This document shows positions 21,001-33,700 of a stretch of 64,000 bases of DNA, piece after piece; position 1 is the stretch's first letter; every line of letters begins with the position of its first letter. The DNA is from Struthio camelus (Eukaryota > Chordata > Aves > Struthioniformes > Struthionidae). The position numbers and the translations under genes were made by a program. The notes under the pieces are model-generated. The model saw only the letters and a list, made by a program, of their open reading frames with translations, was not told the DNA's origin and searched no databases. The DNA is taken from NCBI RefSeq assembly GCF_040807025.1, contig NC_090967.1:7432001-7496000 (forward strand), written 5' to 3'.

Positions 21001-21673
21001 GTCGAGCATGTAGACAAGAAGCCAAACCCTCTAGAAACTAAAGGCCTGGCTATGTGCTCCACAGACAGCTTGAGTGCTCGCACATTAGAGTAACCTGCAA
21101 GAACAGAGATCATTGTTCATAACTGTTACAGAAGTTAAAACAGGAATCTACTTATATACAGGAACACTGGATGTGAAACTCAGCACTATGACATCCAGCT
21201 AGCCAGCAAGCTTTTACACATCTAAAGCATAAAACTGCAGAGAGTATTATATATTTGACTTGAAAGTTGGTTATTCTATGGATATTAGCTAGAGTATATG
21301 GAAAGTTTAGGAACATGAAGTAAAAAAAAGTGTTGGAACATGACAAAGGCAGAGCATCAGTTAAGGCCCTATAACCTCATACCTCTGAACTTCACCATTC
21401 AAGCACTGAAGGGCAGGAGTGGGAAGAGTTTGGAACAGATTATTGAAGTATGCGTTACAGTTACCCTTTCCAGCTTCAATCTTAGTTTATTACCCTTTAC
21501 TCTGCACAAAGATGCTAATATGAACAAACACTCCAGCAGCCCAGAGGTATGTGAAAAGTCAAAGTTATATAAAATGAGGTAGCTGAAATTACATTAGAAG
21601 GAAAAAAAAAATCAGAAGCAAAAAAGGCACAATAAAAAGATAGGAAAATCAGAAGCAAAGAATACAGAAGAAA

Positions 21674-21679
21674 TTTATT
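21674..21679 (-). terminator. PTBP1: PTBP1 distal polyadenylation signal AATAAA
   Basis: The minus strand reads TTCAATAAATTTC, followed downstream by T- and TG-rich sequence typical of a cleavage region. Another AATAAA lies at 21486-21491. Confidence 0.55.
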
Positions 21680-23640
21680 GAAAGCACAAGTACAGACTGG
21701 CCAATAACTGCTTTCTACAATCTGAACAGTAAATAATGGAGCTACAGAAAGGTACAAAGGTTGTTATAAAATAGTTTTAATTTCATTTCTTTTTGCATTA
21801 CAAACATTCTTTGAAAGAGGCAATGGAATTCTGATGTTGTGTATGCTTACCCTCCCACCCCACCTTCCACAATACTGAACCTGTAATAGCTGTTATCAAA
21901 ATATACAATACATCTGTTCACCATAAAAAACTGGGTTTTGCTGCCCCCTCATGTCTTACAACAGGTATAAAAAAATTATAAATATGTACACCCTTTTGTT
22001 ACTCACATTCTTTACATGCAAACACAGGGATCCAAAGGAAAAACCCACAATTGTCTGGGTTCTGGGGTTACTTCAATTCATTTGCTTGCACTTTGCAAAA
22101 TATATATAGCCTGTGTGTTGACCAAATCAAGGTTAAAGGCCACCAGACAGGTTTCATTCCAATAAGCCTCTTCCCAGTGTCTTGGGTGAGGTTGATTGAA
22201 TGCATTTAAAAGTTAAACCACAGCTGTTCCACTTGGATTGCGCATGGATCTTTTCAAGGTACAGTGCTGCCTGTGGCACGTTCAGGAGTACCAACTGAAT
22301 ATGAATAGCCAGTGTTCCTTGGCTGCAGGAGGAATTGATTTACTGTTTTTCATTTGGGGAAGAAGGTAGATGAGGACATTAACTCTAGCTGACAATTACC
22401 AAGATATCTGAATTTGCCCTACTGAGTGTCAGATGCAAGCAAGGAGAGCTTTTCAAAGTAGCAGATGACAAGGCTTTTCATTAACAGGCTTATTCAGATT
22501 TAGAGGCAACTGAAACCAGCCATCTACTTGTCACAGCTGACCTTTTTTCAGCTCAACTGAGGCAAAGCTTTCATTTAAGATGGTTTCACACTCCTTTCAG
22601 CCACAAGCTGAAGAATAAGGCAGACAAGCATCACCAATCTCATGCCAGCAACCCAAGCTGAACCCTCACTCAGACTTCACACACTTCTCCAGCATAATTC
22701 ACATCCTCAAGAGTTCAGGGAGGAACTAAGAAAAGTTAAGACTTTTCCAAACACTCAGTGCTAGGCAAGTCAAGAGCTCCCACACTAAGCAAGGAAATCA
22801 TAACTTGCAACACTAAGACAATTAAAAAACAAACTTTGGTCCACAATTTGCAGAAAAACCCTGAAAAAAAAAGTACAAGATTCTTGTTATTTTGCATCCG
22901 AACAGGTTGCAGGTTAGAGGGAAATGTAAGGCAACATCGGATTATACAAAATAGAAGGCAGAATGGCCTGGGAAAAAGAGTTGTAAGCCAGAAAAAAAAA
23001 GTTGTATCATTGGGAAAAAACAATCTGCTGCATTCTACTTTTAATAAATTCCCTTCCTATAACTTAAAAAGATTTGGGCTTGTAGGTTAAAAAAAATGTA
23101 AAAACTTTAGCCTGGGTCCTTTTACTTAAATTCACAAGCTATTTGTGCTTGTTATCTCAAACACTTTGCTTTAAAAATCTGCTTAGCTTAACGTGTTTTA
23201 TCAATTTCATTACGTACTCATCCTCAGTCATGACCTCAGCCTGATAACTAAATTCCTGCCCTACAGTTTCAATTACAAAAAAATAAAATAAGAAAGTACA
23301 GTATACAAGGGTAATACCACAAAGGAGTAAATTTAGATTACGTTTATACCATCTTATCGTTCTATAAAAAGGTACTTAAACTATTTCTTTTGCATATAAA
23401 GAGATTAGAATATTTGGTCAACTGGAAATATTGCTAGGCACAGATGACAGCAACTGCATCAAAAAGTATAATACAAGAATTAAAACAAAAAGCTCAAATG
23501 CTGAAGACATGCTATAAGAATGATGGCAGAGCTACATTGGTCTTGTTAATCTCAAATTAGGGGCGTGAAGGTGACTCACATGAACACCTTTCTAAATGTG
23601 GGATATCCAATAATTCTTCATATCCTAGCCAAGTATTTAG

Positions 23641-23663
23641 ATATATATATATACACACACACA
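23641..23663. repeat. (AT)n(AC)n microsatellite
   Basis: Compound run of AT then AC dinucleotides within the inferred PTBP1 3'UTR. Confidence 0.85.
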
Positions 23664-24703
23664 ATTTAGACAAACTCTTAATGATTCGTCTTCACAAGTG
23701 TCCAACAGTGGTTAATTTCATATCTTGATCAATGCTCTTGTGAAGGGTAGAGCCTGTTGATTTGCTATTGACATTGGAATGTAATTTGGTCATGGGAATG
23801 CTTCCCCACCCAGACCTTTCTGCTCAGTCTGAATGTTAAACAAAGGATCTTAAATAACTCCCACTTGAAAAGTTCGCAGATGGAGATAAACCACATGCAA
23901 ATTGGAAAGTGGCATGAAGATACATGATACTATGCAGATTGAGACATTTCATGGACTGTGGGATACAACTGCCTAAAGAGTCAAAGCCCAATATTTTCTT
24001 TATCCACTTGCCAGCTTCACTTGTCCTTTACTAGATCTGCTTATTGTAACAATCAGGAACTCATTCATTCCCCTCAACTCTCCCAATCCAATCCCTACAG
24101 TTCAGATGTTTTCCCCAAAAGAAGAGAAGTTTAAGGCACAGGATAGCAGATGCACAGTTTAGGTAGGATCAAATGCAACTTATTTTTGTGCTGGGTGAGC
24201 TGGGAACTCGTATACACCATGCATTTTGCAAAATCCTGACTCCAAGGCGCTAAAGTGAATTTACACAGTGGTTTTAGGTCTTTCAAGGCATGGATGGGTA
24301 AAGAAAATAAAAAAGGCATCAACGTGAAACCTGATAAACTTGTTAGGATCTGCTTTTTGGGGGAGAAGGAACAGGAGGGGAGGGGAATTTTCCCAGAGCA
24401 GGTTCCAAAGTGTAAACTTTAACTTGTGATTTTTATTTGAACAGTCAAGATTGTTACCCATCACCGCAAGGTTAGCGATATGAATTAGATTTAAATTTTT
24501 TTTTTTTTTTAAAAACCGGTAAACTGATTTCTCTTTAAAAAAATAAAATCTCTGGTCTTTTAAGGTCACTTCAGCTGCATTTTTAAAGTGGCTTTTTTTC
24601 TGGAATGATGGAAGTTGAAACCCTAGTGTTCAGCCCTCTAAGGTCAAGGCTGAACCCAAGAGGTTTTAAGTCAAGTCCATTTTGTCTCATGCCTTCCAAA
24701 GCT

Positions 24704-27700
24704 TTAAATGGTGGACTTCGAGAAGGACACACGCAGGTGATGATTCTCCCCAAGGTCATGATTATGGAGGTCAATGAGTGATTGAATGGCTTCTTCCACA
24801 GAGCCCATCTGGATCAGAGCCATTTTACGGTCCTTCCTGACAAGACAGAAATTTAAGTCATGTTTAGTACCATCATTTGTAGAGTTTAACTCCATGCGAG
24901 TTTTCCTGTCTAGCACTCAAGGCAGACATTTCATTTTACAACTACTTGGGTAATGCAGATATACTTCTTTCCTTTTATATGGAAGAGTAAGTCTGTATGA
25001 TAAACATGCATATCCAAGCAACTAACTCAGCTACCTTCAGTTATATTTCTTCTTCAAATCATACTCACCATGCACTCAAGCCAGAATTACTCCTGAATTC
25101 CTTATTCTAGAGGAGTCAAATATATCAAAAATCATTCTGCTCACCTTTAGCTTAGCCCAAGTTGATTTTTCAATCAAGATTACTAGTAAGTGCTTCTACC
25201 ACCCTCATGCTTAAGCAGCTCAGCATTAGGTAGGTCAGGCCAGGTCAGGTCATAGGAGAAAAACTTACTGGAAGAATTTGAATCCTTTGACCATCCCACC
25301 ATTGCTTGAAAATAGCATCTTGAGGTCTTCTTCAGTTATCGAAGGTCTGAAAGAAATCGGTCAGTTTTCCAGGCAACTGTAGGTTGACAGACTAAATTAA
25401 TCTCTTAAAAAAAAAACACACACCCCCACAAAACCACACACATACAATCCTAATCAGTTCCTTTTCTAAATTCTCCTACAGTAACTCCACGGGCTGGCAA
25501 GGCTACAAGGAACTTCAGGAGGATGGACAGACTTTGCTCCTGCCAGCAGTGAGAAGTTGACTGTATTTACTCTAACTCCATTTGCAAACATTTTTACAAT
25601 ATTATACTCGGCCACCTAAGAATTCTTTGTGCAGCTACTTACGGAATATTGGACAGATGAAGAGTGGCAGAAGGGGGGAAGATGTTTTGGAAATTTTTGG
25701 AGCCTGGTTTCTTGAAACGATGGAGAGGAGAATTTCCATAATCCTTAGTTAGACCTTGGTCTTCCTGCCCCTCACGGGGAAGTTGTACTGTCTGATGCTT
25801 GGAAAGGGTTATACGGATTGGCTTCCCATGAAGTTTCTGACCATTCAAATGACTCATGGCTGCAACAGGTAAAGACAGCACTGACTTCAGTGATATTTCA
25901 GTCTTCCTCTCACATTTAAACCCAAGCTAGAATTTCATTCTCTTTCTTCCCTATGCAAATATCACATGCTCCAGGAACCACATATCAGGTATTACTATTC
26001 TGCCTTATTCCGTTATTTTCTCCCTCCAGTAAGATTATCTAGCACAAACATACTATATCTCCTTCAGAGTTGCACTATATCCAAACTACATATGTGGGCA
26101 AGTAGTTAAGTGCTGACATTCAGGGTTTGTTTTTGTTTTGTTTTGAAAGAGAAGACAGCACTAATTAAAACTTTAGGCAGTAGTCAGGTCTCTTAATATG
26201 TTAGCAATAAAATCTGATACAATTAAGCTTGCTTACCAAGCTGAGCCTGGTTTCCATCAGCCATCTGAACTAGGGCATTTTCTTTCTTATTAAATAAAAT
26301 CTTCACCCTCTGCACATCACCATAGACTCCTTCAGAAAGTGAAGAAACAAGAACAGTCTTAGGTAGGGGAAAAAGGAAGTCTCATTCAACTTAGTATCAG
26401 CTAATCAATCCAACAGCAAAAAACATTCATTCACAACCAGAACTGATCTCATTCCAACCATGTTTACTTATTCTGCTCTACTTAAGGAAAATTCTTATAT
26501 AGCAGAATAATAATGGAACAATACATTAAAGAAAAGATACTGGGTTTCAGCAAAAAGCAAAAATCTAACTGCCAGAAGACTGGACAATTTAGCATGCTAC
26601 CACAATTTAAAACTCTTATAAAAAAAGACATGCAAAGCAATAAACCATGCATAACTGAACATAAGATAAAGGCAAACTAAAATTAAATAGCAAACTAACA
26701 ATGTAAAAATGAAATTATGCATTCAAAAATGGCAAACTGCAAACTGTACATTTTTGAAGTATCAAAAAAGTAATCTCAAATAAATGAAAAACAAGGTAAT
26801 AAAAAGTGTGAATAATAACATACCGAAAAGAATAAAGAGGCATTGGGGTGTAACTCTCTTTAGAGAACAGCAGAGCAAGGCAGCGGAGGGACAGGGAAGA
26901 GGTAAGGAATCGAAGGGGAGAGCGAGGTTGCACAAATCGTCCACAACGAGGAAGGGCAGAGTCCCCGCAGGAAATGGCGAAATTGGTTGATGGATGATGA
27001 AGTTTTCAAGATGGTTAATATTGAAGGGCAGGTTGGTTTCCGAAGAGCAGGGTTTTTTTTTTTTTTTTGGAAGGGGAATGTTTTTATTTTTTGTTTCAAG
27101 CAACAACAGGAAGCAGAAGTACCGTGCAGTCAGTTGGCAAAGAAATTCCGGATCAGGGGAAGAAAAAAAATTCAGGGATGGGGGAGAAAAGAAAAAAGTA
27201 GCAAAAAACACAGGTCAGTAAATACATAAGGAAATATGTAGTGTTCCATCAGTCAGATTTATAGAATTCTACATATAATACTTGTTTACAGAAACAGTTA
27301 ATAGGTTTTACCTAGTGGAACACAATGATAAAGAAAAGGCATTTTTACTTAAGATATACAAAGAGGTAGGAGACAGTATCACAACAGAGTGACTTCTACA
27401 GGCTTTAATAGTGAATTAAACTGCAGTAGTAGTCCGTAAAATTATGATTACAAATATTTTCTGATTTCTAAGCATTTCTTAAAAGAAATGACTTTATGGA
27501 TCAAGTCAAAAAAATACTGTGCAGCAGTAGCTGTGTTTGCTGCTTTAAGACAAGTGACTAAAAGTAGTAATCTATATCGCACATTTAACTGTAACTGAAC
27601 AAGAAAAGTCCAATTTGGATATGAATCATTGCTTTTAAAGCAAAGGATTATCTGGAGGAACACCCCTAACACTAAAAACAACAACAAACAAAAAACCACA

Positions 27701-30700
27701 AAAAGAATAAACCCCCGCCCCCCCACACACACACCCCTCAGAGCGCTGCTAGATGTGCTTGCTATAAAGGAACTTGGTACCACATTCACAACAGAAGACT
27801 ATTTCCCTTCCATCTTTCTCAATGGGTTGACCTCATAATGCAGAAATCCAATACTATTATTACTCAGTCAGAACATCAAAAGCAGAAACAGCATCTCTGT
27901 TCCCAATGACAACACTAACTTAGCATGCAGACAAAAGCCTGCATTCAAAGTAAAAGCTAGTGCAAGCTGAGGCATCCAGCTTTTTCCACCCATTGTAGAA
28001 AGGGTAAGTGGAATAATTTTAATCTCCACAATTCTGATTGAGAAAAAAAGCCCTACACATTATGAAGGAGTCACTCTAAAGAAATACTGTCTCTTTACTA
28101 ACTGGTTGTGGCACAGGTAAGTTTCTACAACACTGATTATACAAGCAATGGAAAAAGTTTTAGGTCTGTTAGTTCTCAGCTTCAGTCCAAGTATCAAAGT
28201 CTCTCTAGCCCAAAGATAAGCTGGATGGATAGTGAAGAGCTCAAAAAAATACAAGGCATGAAATAACTGGTTGCCCCTATTTAAACAAGAACTGTACACA
28301 TGGTTCAGACACTGCTTTTAAGAGCTGTGAACATACACAATACCCCTATCACTGCCATCCAGTCAATGCAGAATCATCCCAAGAAAAGCACACTTGACCA
28401 CTGGTCGAGAATAACAATGCCAGCTCTTAAAGTTTAAGATTTTTGTCTGAACAGCAAGTCATCGGGATCAAGCCAAAGATGACAGCTCCTGGAACAGCAC
28501 AACAAGAGTTCCTAGGTAGAAAGAACAACTCATCCAAACCAAAGTTTGTACCACAGTCCATGCCATTATTTCATGCCCTGGAGAAAACAGTAATGACAGG
28601 TAAAAAGAAGTCTGAAACACTGATTTAATTGGTTAATCTCATCAAGAGTTAAATATTTTTGATTATTCTCCATCACATCCAGACTTCCCCTTTGATGCAA
28701 AAGAGCTTTTGTGGTTACTCCGACATCACTGTTAAGTTTTACAGCTTTACAAAGTAGTATTAAGTTGTGTGTGCAGTCACACCAGTTAAAGTTTTGCTTT
28801 CCATCAGAGACTCAATACTGTTGCACACACTAGAAGATTCTACACTTTCAATCCGACAAAGAGACAAAGGCTGACTTAAAAATCCAAGATACTCTTTACC
28901 AAATTCTCTCATGATGGAGTTTTTCATTAAAGATTTTTGTTCAATTTTAGTTGCCTCATTTTAAGAGGCCCAAATATTTCAACTCATTGAGATAAGTTAA
29001 AGAGAATTGAAAACGTGAACTGAGTTGTTAAGGGTTTAACTAATGAAAAACTTCCAGGAATCTTGGAAAGGAAAAAATAAATGTGCAAGCACATGGCAGA
29101 GGAAATACTGCACAAGTACAACGAAGTCAAGCTGGCAGGGGTCCAGACATTAAACAGAAAGAGCAAAGGTCAGAACGAACTCTCTCTGTAGTTCTGAATT
29201 AATGTATTAAAAACTAGCACATGCTAAGAGGGAAGGGGGGGGGGGGAGGACAGAACTATTCTGTGACCCAAATGACACTATTCCATGGAAGTGGCAGGGA
29301 GATTCCAAATAAGAGGGAGGAAGTAGTCTTTATGGGACAAGAGCAGGCAGGCAGCACCCTTGGCTTTCAACTGAAGAAGAGCAAAGATTTTAATTTGAGA
29401 GACTTTCTCATTTCCCTTCAGCAACTAGAGTACTGATCTGCTTTGAGGTTTAGAACTGGCAGAGCCCACGTCATCTGCTTTTCTGGTTTTGCCGTTTCCT
29501 TTAGGATACAGTAGGATTTCACTTTCAATGAGTTTCAGCACAATCTGTGTTCAGAAAGTGAAAGAAGAGGTAACAGGAAGGAGGAAAAAAAAAAGTAAAA
29601 TTAGGACTCCACTAACCTCAGGATTCAGATTGCTAACCAGCAGAACAGAGTTCCCTGCCCCAGTGAGGCCGGGAATGGCAATCCGTCCTGCTGCAGCCGC
29701 TGCAGCTGCTGCTGATGGGATAGCCAAAGGAGCTAGTGCTCCATGAACATTTGGAACTGACAAGCCTGGAAATTAAAGAATATTAACCAGTAAAGAAATT
29801 AACAGCATGTACTCTAGTGTATTTGCTGCACCAGAAGGGAGAACAGCACACCTTCTTTAACATGCAAGTAACAGTTCAAAACACAGTGAACTATTCTAAC
29901 AGCAACAGGAGCCTCCAATTCTGGTGCTGCAGGAAACGTTATAACTTCTAACAGTATTTGCTCTTGCAGTGCCTGGTGCTTAACAGATGCCTCCCCGCAC
30001 AGTATTGTTAACTACAATATTTTGCATGTTTTACAAGCAGAATCAGCACAAAGCCTCAGTTCTGTTGGTGCAAGAAAGGTATCACAAGCAGTGCATTTGA
30101 AAAGGTCTTTCCAACTAGTGCATGCCAAAAACGCTTCATTCTTTAATCATGCATTTAACAGTCAGATATCATATGCTACCATTAGCTAATTCCTTCTTAA
30201 CAGAAGGACGTTTAAGTTTCATTTACACACATTTCCAGGATGCTGAGTAACATCTGGCACCTCAGAGTATTAGCCTTCCAAAGGGAAGAGCTTTAAACTT
30301 CATCTGCCAGTGATTAAATGAAATTAATTCTCAAAGTAGCACTGTACATTTCCCCAACGGGACAACATACTGACAACACATCAGTGGTTGGACAGAGTGC
30401 GATTTGTGCCCATTTGTCATAAGCAAGGAAATTCTTGTCAAGTTACAGAAGAGTCACTGAACCTAGCTCAGTATGCTATGAGAAACTGAAAGCAAGTTTG
30501 CTTTGCTAACTCTGACAGGAATATTTAGCACCCAGAACTTCAGCATTTAACTTCAAATACTTAGTTATTTCTGTAAGTCGCAGTATTTTGTTATATACAA
30601 TGAGTTGTGAATTTCACAGTGCAACCTTAACAGTGTGATTAGGCTCATATTTTAATATTAGCTTCAAAACATTTACAAGTGGATGAAGGTTCTTGGCTTT

Positions 30701-33700
30701 TGACAACCTTCACAGAAGTCAAGTTTCCAAACTCAGCAACTTAGTAATTTAATACTAGAAGAGGAAAGTCTAAACACAAAAAGCTTAATCATACCCACTC
30801 CCCCCGCCCTCAAATATTTTAAATAGTGCTTTTACCATCTTTCTCCTTCTGCTATTCAGACTTTCCTGTTGCCACAGGAATATTTGTCTAGGCAGAGGTT
30901 CTCAACTACACTCTTGTATTCCTAGTTGAGTTTATGTATTGAAACACCATTCCCTTCTATGCCCTAGTGCCAGCACTTAGGATTTACATGACTAATCCCA
31001 ATAAAAACATCACTTAGCTCTGAAACCTCAAGACAGCTTCAGAAATAATCAGAGAACCTATATAAAATTCCAACTTACGAAATACAGTACCTGCAGCCTG
31101 AGGAATTGCAAAGGTAGGAGGAAAGCCAGCTCCTGCATATGGAGAGGCAGAAATTATCCCTGGGGCACCTGGAAAGAGATACACACATTATACATAAATA
31201 CCTATAGCAAGACAACTCTAGACATGGCTAGAATATCTTGAAGTCTCCATCCTTCAACCTATTTGGAAGCTAAGCCCTAATTATAAACAGTAAGTCAAAA
31301 ATGCCTCCAATGTAATACTGAATTTCTTCAGGAAATGACAAAGAAGTATTTCTACTCCAACTCTGCTGTTCTGAAACAGCTATTAGAAGGTGGCTGTTGA
31401 CTAAACAAGCTAAGTAGCTTCCATAGCTGTTGAACCACAATAGTCTTCAAGCCATAGGTCACAACACCCCAAGTTATTGCTGAGAGTCCATATTGTAGAC
31501 AGAACAGCAGATGGCACTAAAAGCACAGCAAGCAGCAAAATCTAAAAGTCCTCAGTCAAAGTGAGAACAGCTTTCACAGTAGGAGCATGCATCTGCATAC
31601 ATGCATCCATACTAGTACTTCTCACTAGTCTCATGCAGTAGTTCCCAAGTTTTTCCTAATTTTCCTAATTTTCCTAATTCCTAAAATTTCGTATGACCAA
31701 ATGTACTAGGATTACATCCCCTCCCCTTTCCCAAACTGACAGAAGTATCAGTTACACTTGTCCTGCTTCCACTTTAAGTATTCTCACCAAAAGCAGCTGC
31801 CATGGTCTGATCAAGAGAGGGCTGGTTATCCCCAGAAGGCAGGTCTGGCCGTGTGTAATCTCTGCTCTTATCATTGTTATATTTTACATTGAGACTTGTG
31901 AGCTTTGAGAAATCTATGCGCAGTGTACAACAGGCATTGTAGATATTCTGTCCATCTAAAGACTGCAAGGAAACAAACAATTCTTTATCCAAGGTGTATT
32001 TATACTAAATCACAGTAATAAATCTCTGAAGAGGCAGTGTTACATCATCCCAGGTAACACCGGTCCCTCTGAAGATATGCAACATCTTACTTTGTGTGAT
32101 GCTAACATCACTTAATTTTATCCCCTTCAGTATTCACTCAAAGCTAACCCTACTGCTCTTCTAGTGGTGAAATTCCCTCCCACCCGCATATGCGATCTGT
32201 CACTACATCAATGCTTGCACAAACATAATATGACAACAAAATATTCCAAAATGCTCATTCCTAAAGTTGATCTAGATTAACAAAAGCAAGCTTCAGAAGT
32301 TAAATAATTCAGGTATTTAGCAATGAAAGCATACTACTCACCAGTTTGGCATGCTGAGCACTCATTGGGTCAGCATATTGTAGCAGGGCCTGAAATTGGT
32401 TGTTCTTTGTGAATGTAATTATTTTCAAGACCGTACCAAACTTGGAAAAAATCTGCAAGATAATATTTGTGTGCCTTGTTATCATATTTCCAGTAGGTCT
32501 ATTTCATTTATCCCCGTTATTAGGAGTGGAAACAACAACAAAATTTATCTTTTCACCCTATTAGTTTTTCAGCTTAAACATTTGAAGTTTTAAACTACAC
32601 TGTGGGTAGGTATTGTTTAGCTTACTGGCATGGCATCAGCTTAGAAAACATGGTTACTGAAGAGCTCCCTTAATAAAAATTTTTAGTTTCGTCGTACTAA
32701 CTTTTTTTATACAGGGAGGTTCACATGCACCTTCATAAACTGGAACTTTCTCAGAATTTGCCAGGGATTCTTAAAAGCAGTCAAACTCGCATTTTAAACA
32801 AAGATGAAGTTAAGCAACCTTAGTAGACAGCAGGAGTAACTTTTCCAATAGAAAGACAGACAAGCTAATGCCTAAACGGCTTGTGTATACACTTTATTTT
32901 TCCCTTACCCTCCCATAAGCATTTTTAGCAGCTACTTCCTCTAAAGCCTAGCAACAGTTTCAAGAGCTGTCTTGAAAGTATCAGTATTTGTCCTTTGCAC
33001 TGTACCAGATTTCAATCCAACTAAAATGAACCAAACAAATCTCTGGAAATTAAAGTTTAGATAGATTGAAACACAAAACAATAGAGTCACATGGCCATCA
33101 CAGTCCAGAAAGATTTGCAGAGCTGGTCATCTCAAAATTTGGTTTATATAGATAAGAACATGCTAAAGGTAAAACTTATGTTGCAAATATACCAATTTAC
33201 TATTTGTTGCTATGGACCTTCCTCCATATCTACAAAAAGTTGTGGCAACATGTTGTACCTGATGCAGAACATCTAGAGTGACAGGATAGAAGAGATTCTC
33301 AACAATGATCCTCAGGACAGGGCTCTGGCCAGCCATCGCCATTCCTGCATCTACTGCTGCCGCAGAGGCTGACAGTGCTAGGTTTCCAGATTGAACAGAA
33401 TTCACTGCTTGCAGAGCTGCTTGGGCACGCTGCAGAACCAAACATCCTGTTACAATGACACTCCTGCTTGCAGAAATACATATTGAACTCTTCTTGAGCT
33501 TCCTATCTGCAAACTACTGAAGAGCAGAACTCAGAAGGGCTAGCAATTAACTATCCCTAAGACTACAACGACTTCGGTACATTTTAAACACGGGCAATAC
33601 AAAAACCACCACAATGCAAAAATACAAATCAAGTAAAATGTAAAGTACTTGCACTACAGCTAAAAATCATATATGGTACATATGGATGATTAAAATCTTG

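Larger units (their letters stand above)
17033..21480. other. Intergenic DNA between the convergent PLPPR3 and PTBP1 genes
   Basis: No exon is recognisable. The left half (to about 19.9 kb) is GC-rich with CpG-dense patches; the right half is AT-rich. A lone AATAAA on the + strand at 18620-18625 could mark a longer PLPPR3 transcript or an unrelated one. Three X-box-like motifs lie at 17715, 19522 and 19650. An A23 run occupies 20978-21000. Minus-strand AATAAA signals at 20420-20425 and 20163-20168 could serve longer PTBP1 transcripts. Confidence 0.5.
21660..24703 (-). other. PTBP1: PTBP1 3' untranslated region
   Basis: Stretch between the PTBP1 stop codon and the canonical signal at 21674-21679, about 3 kb, AT-rich and without a recognisable gene. 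It contains a further AATAAA (minus strand) near 24432-24437 that would give a very short UTR, a TA/CA tract at 23641-23663 and a T-rich stretch near 24496-24510. The extent is inferred from signal positions, not from transcripts. Confidence 0.6.

Noticed and set aside
26762-27211. 149-codon minus-strand frame over PTBP1 intron 10 and exon 11
   Set aside because: It is the pyrimidine-rich AG-free intron read through into exon 11; stops are rare there because AG is absent.
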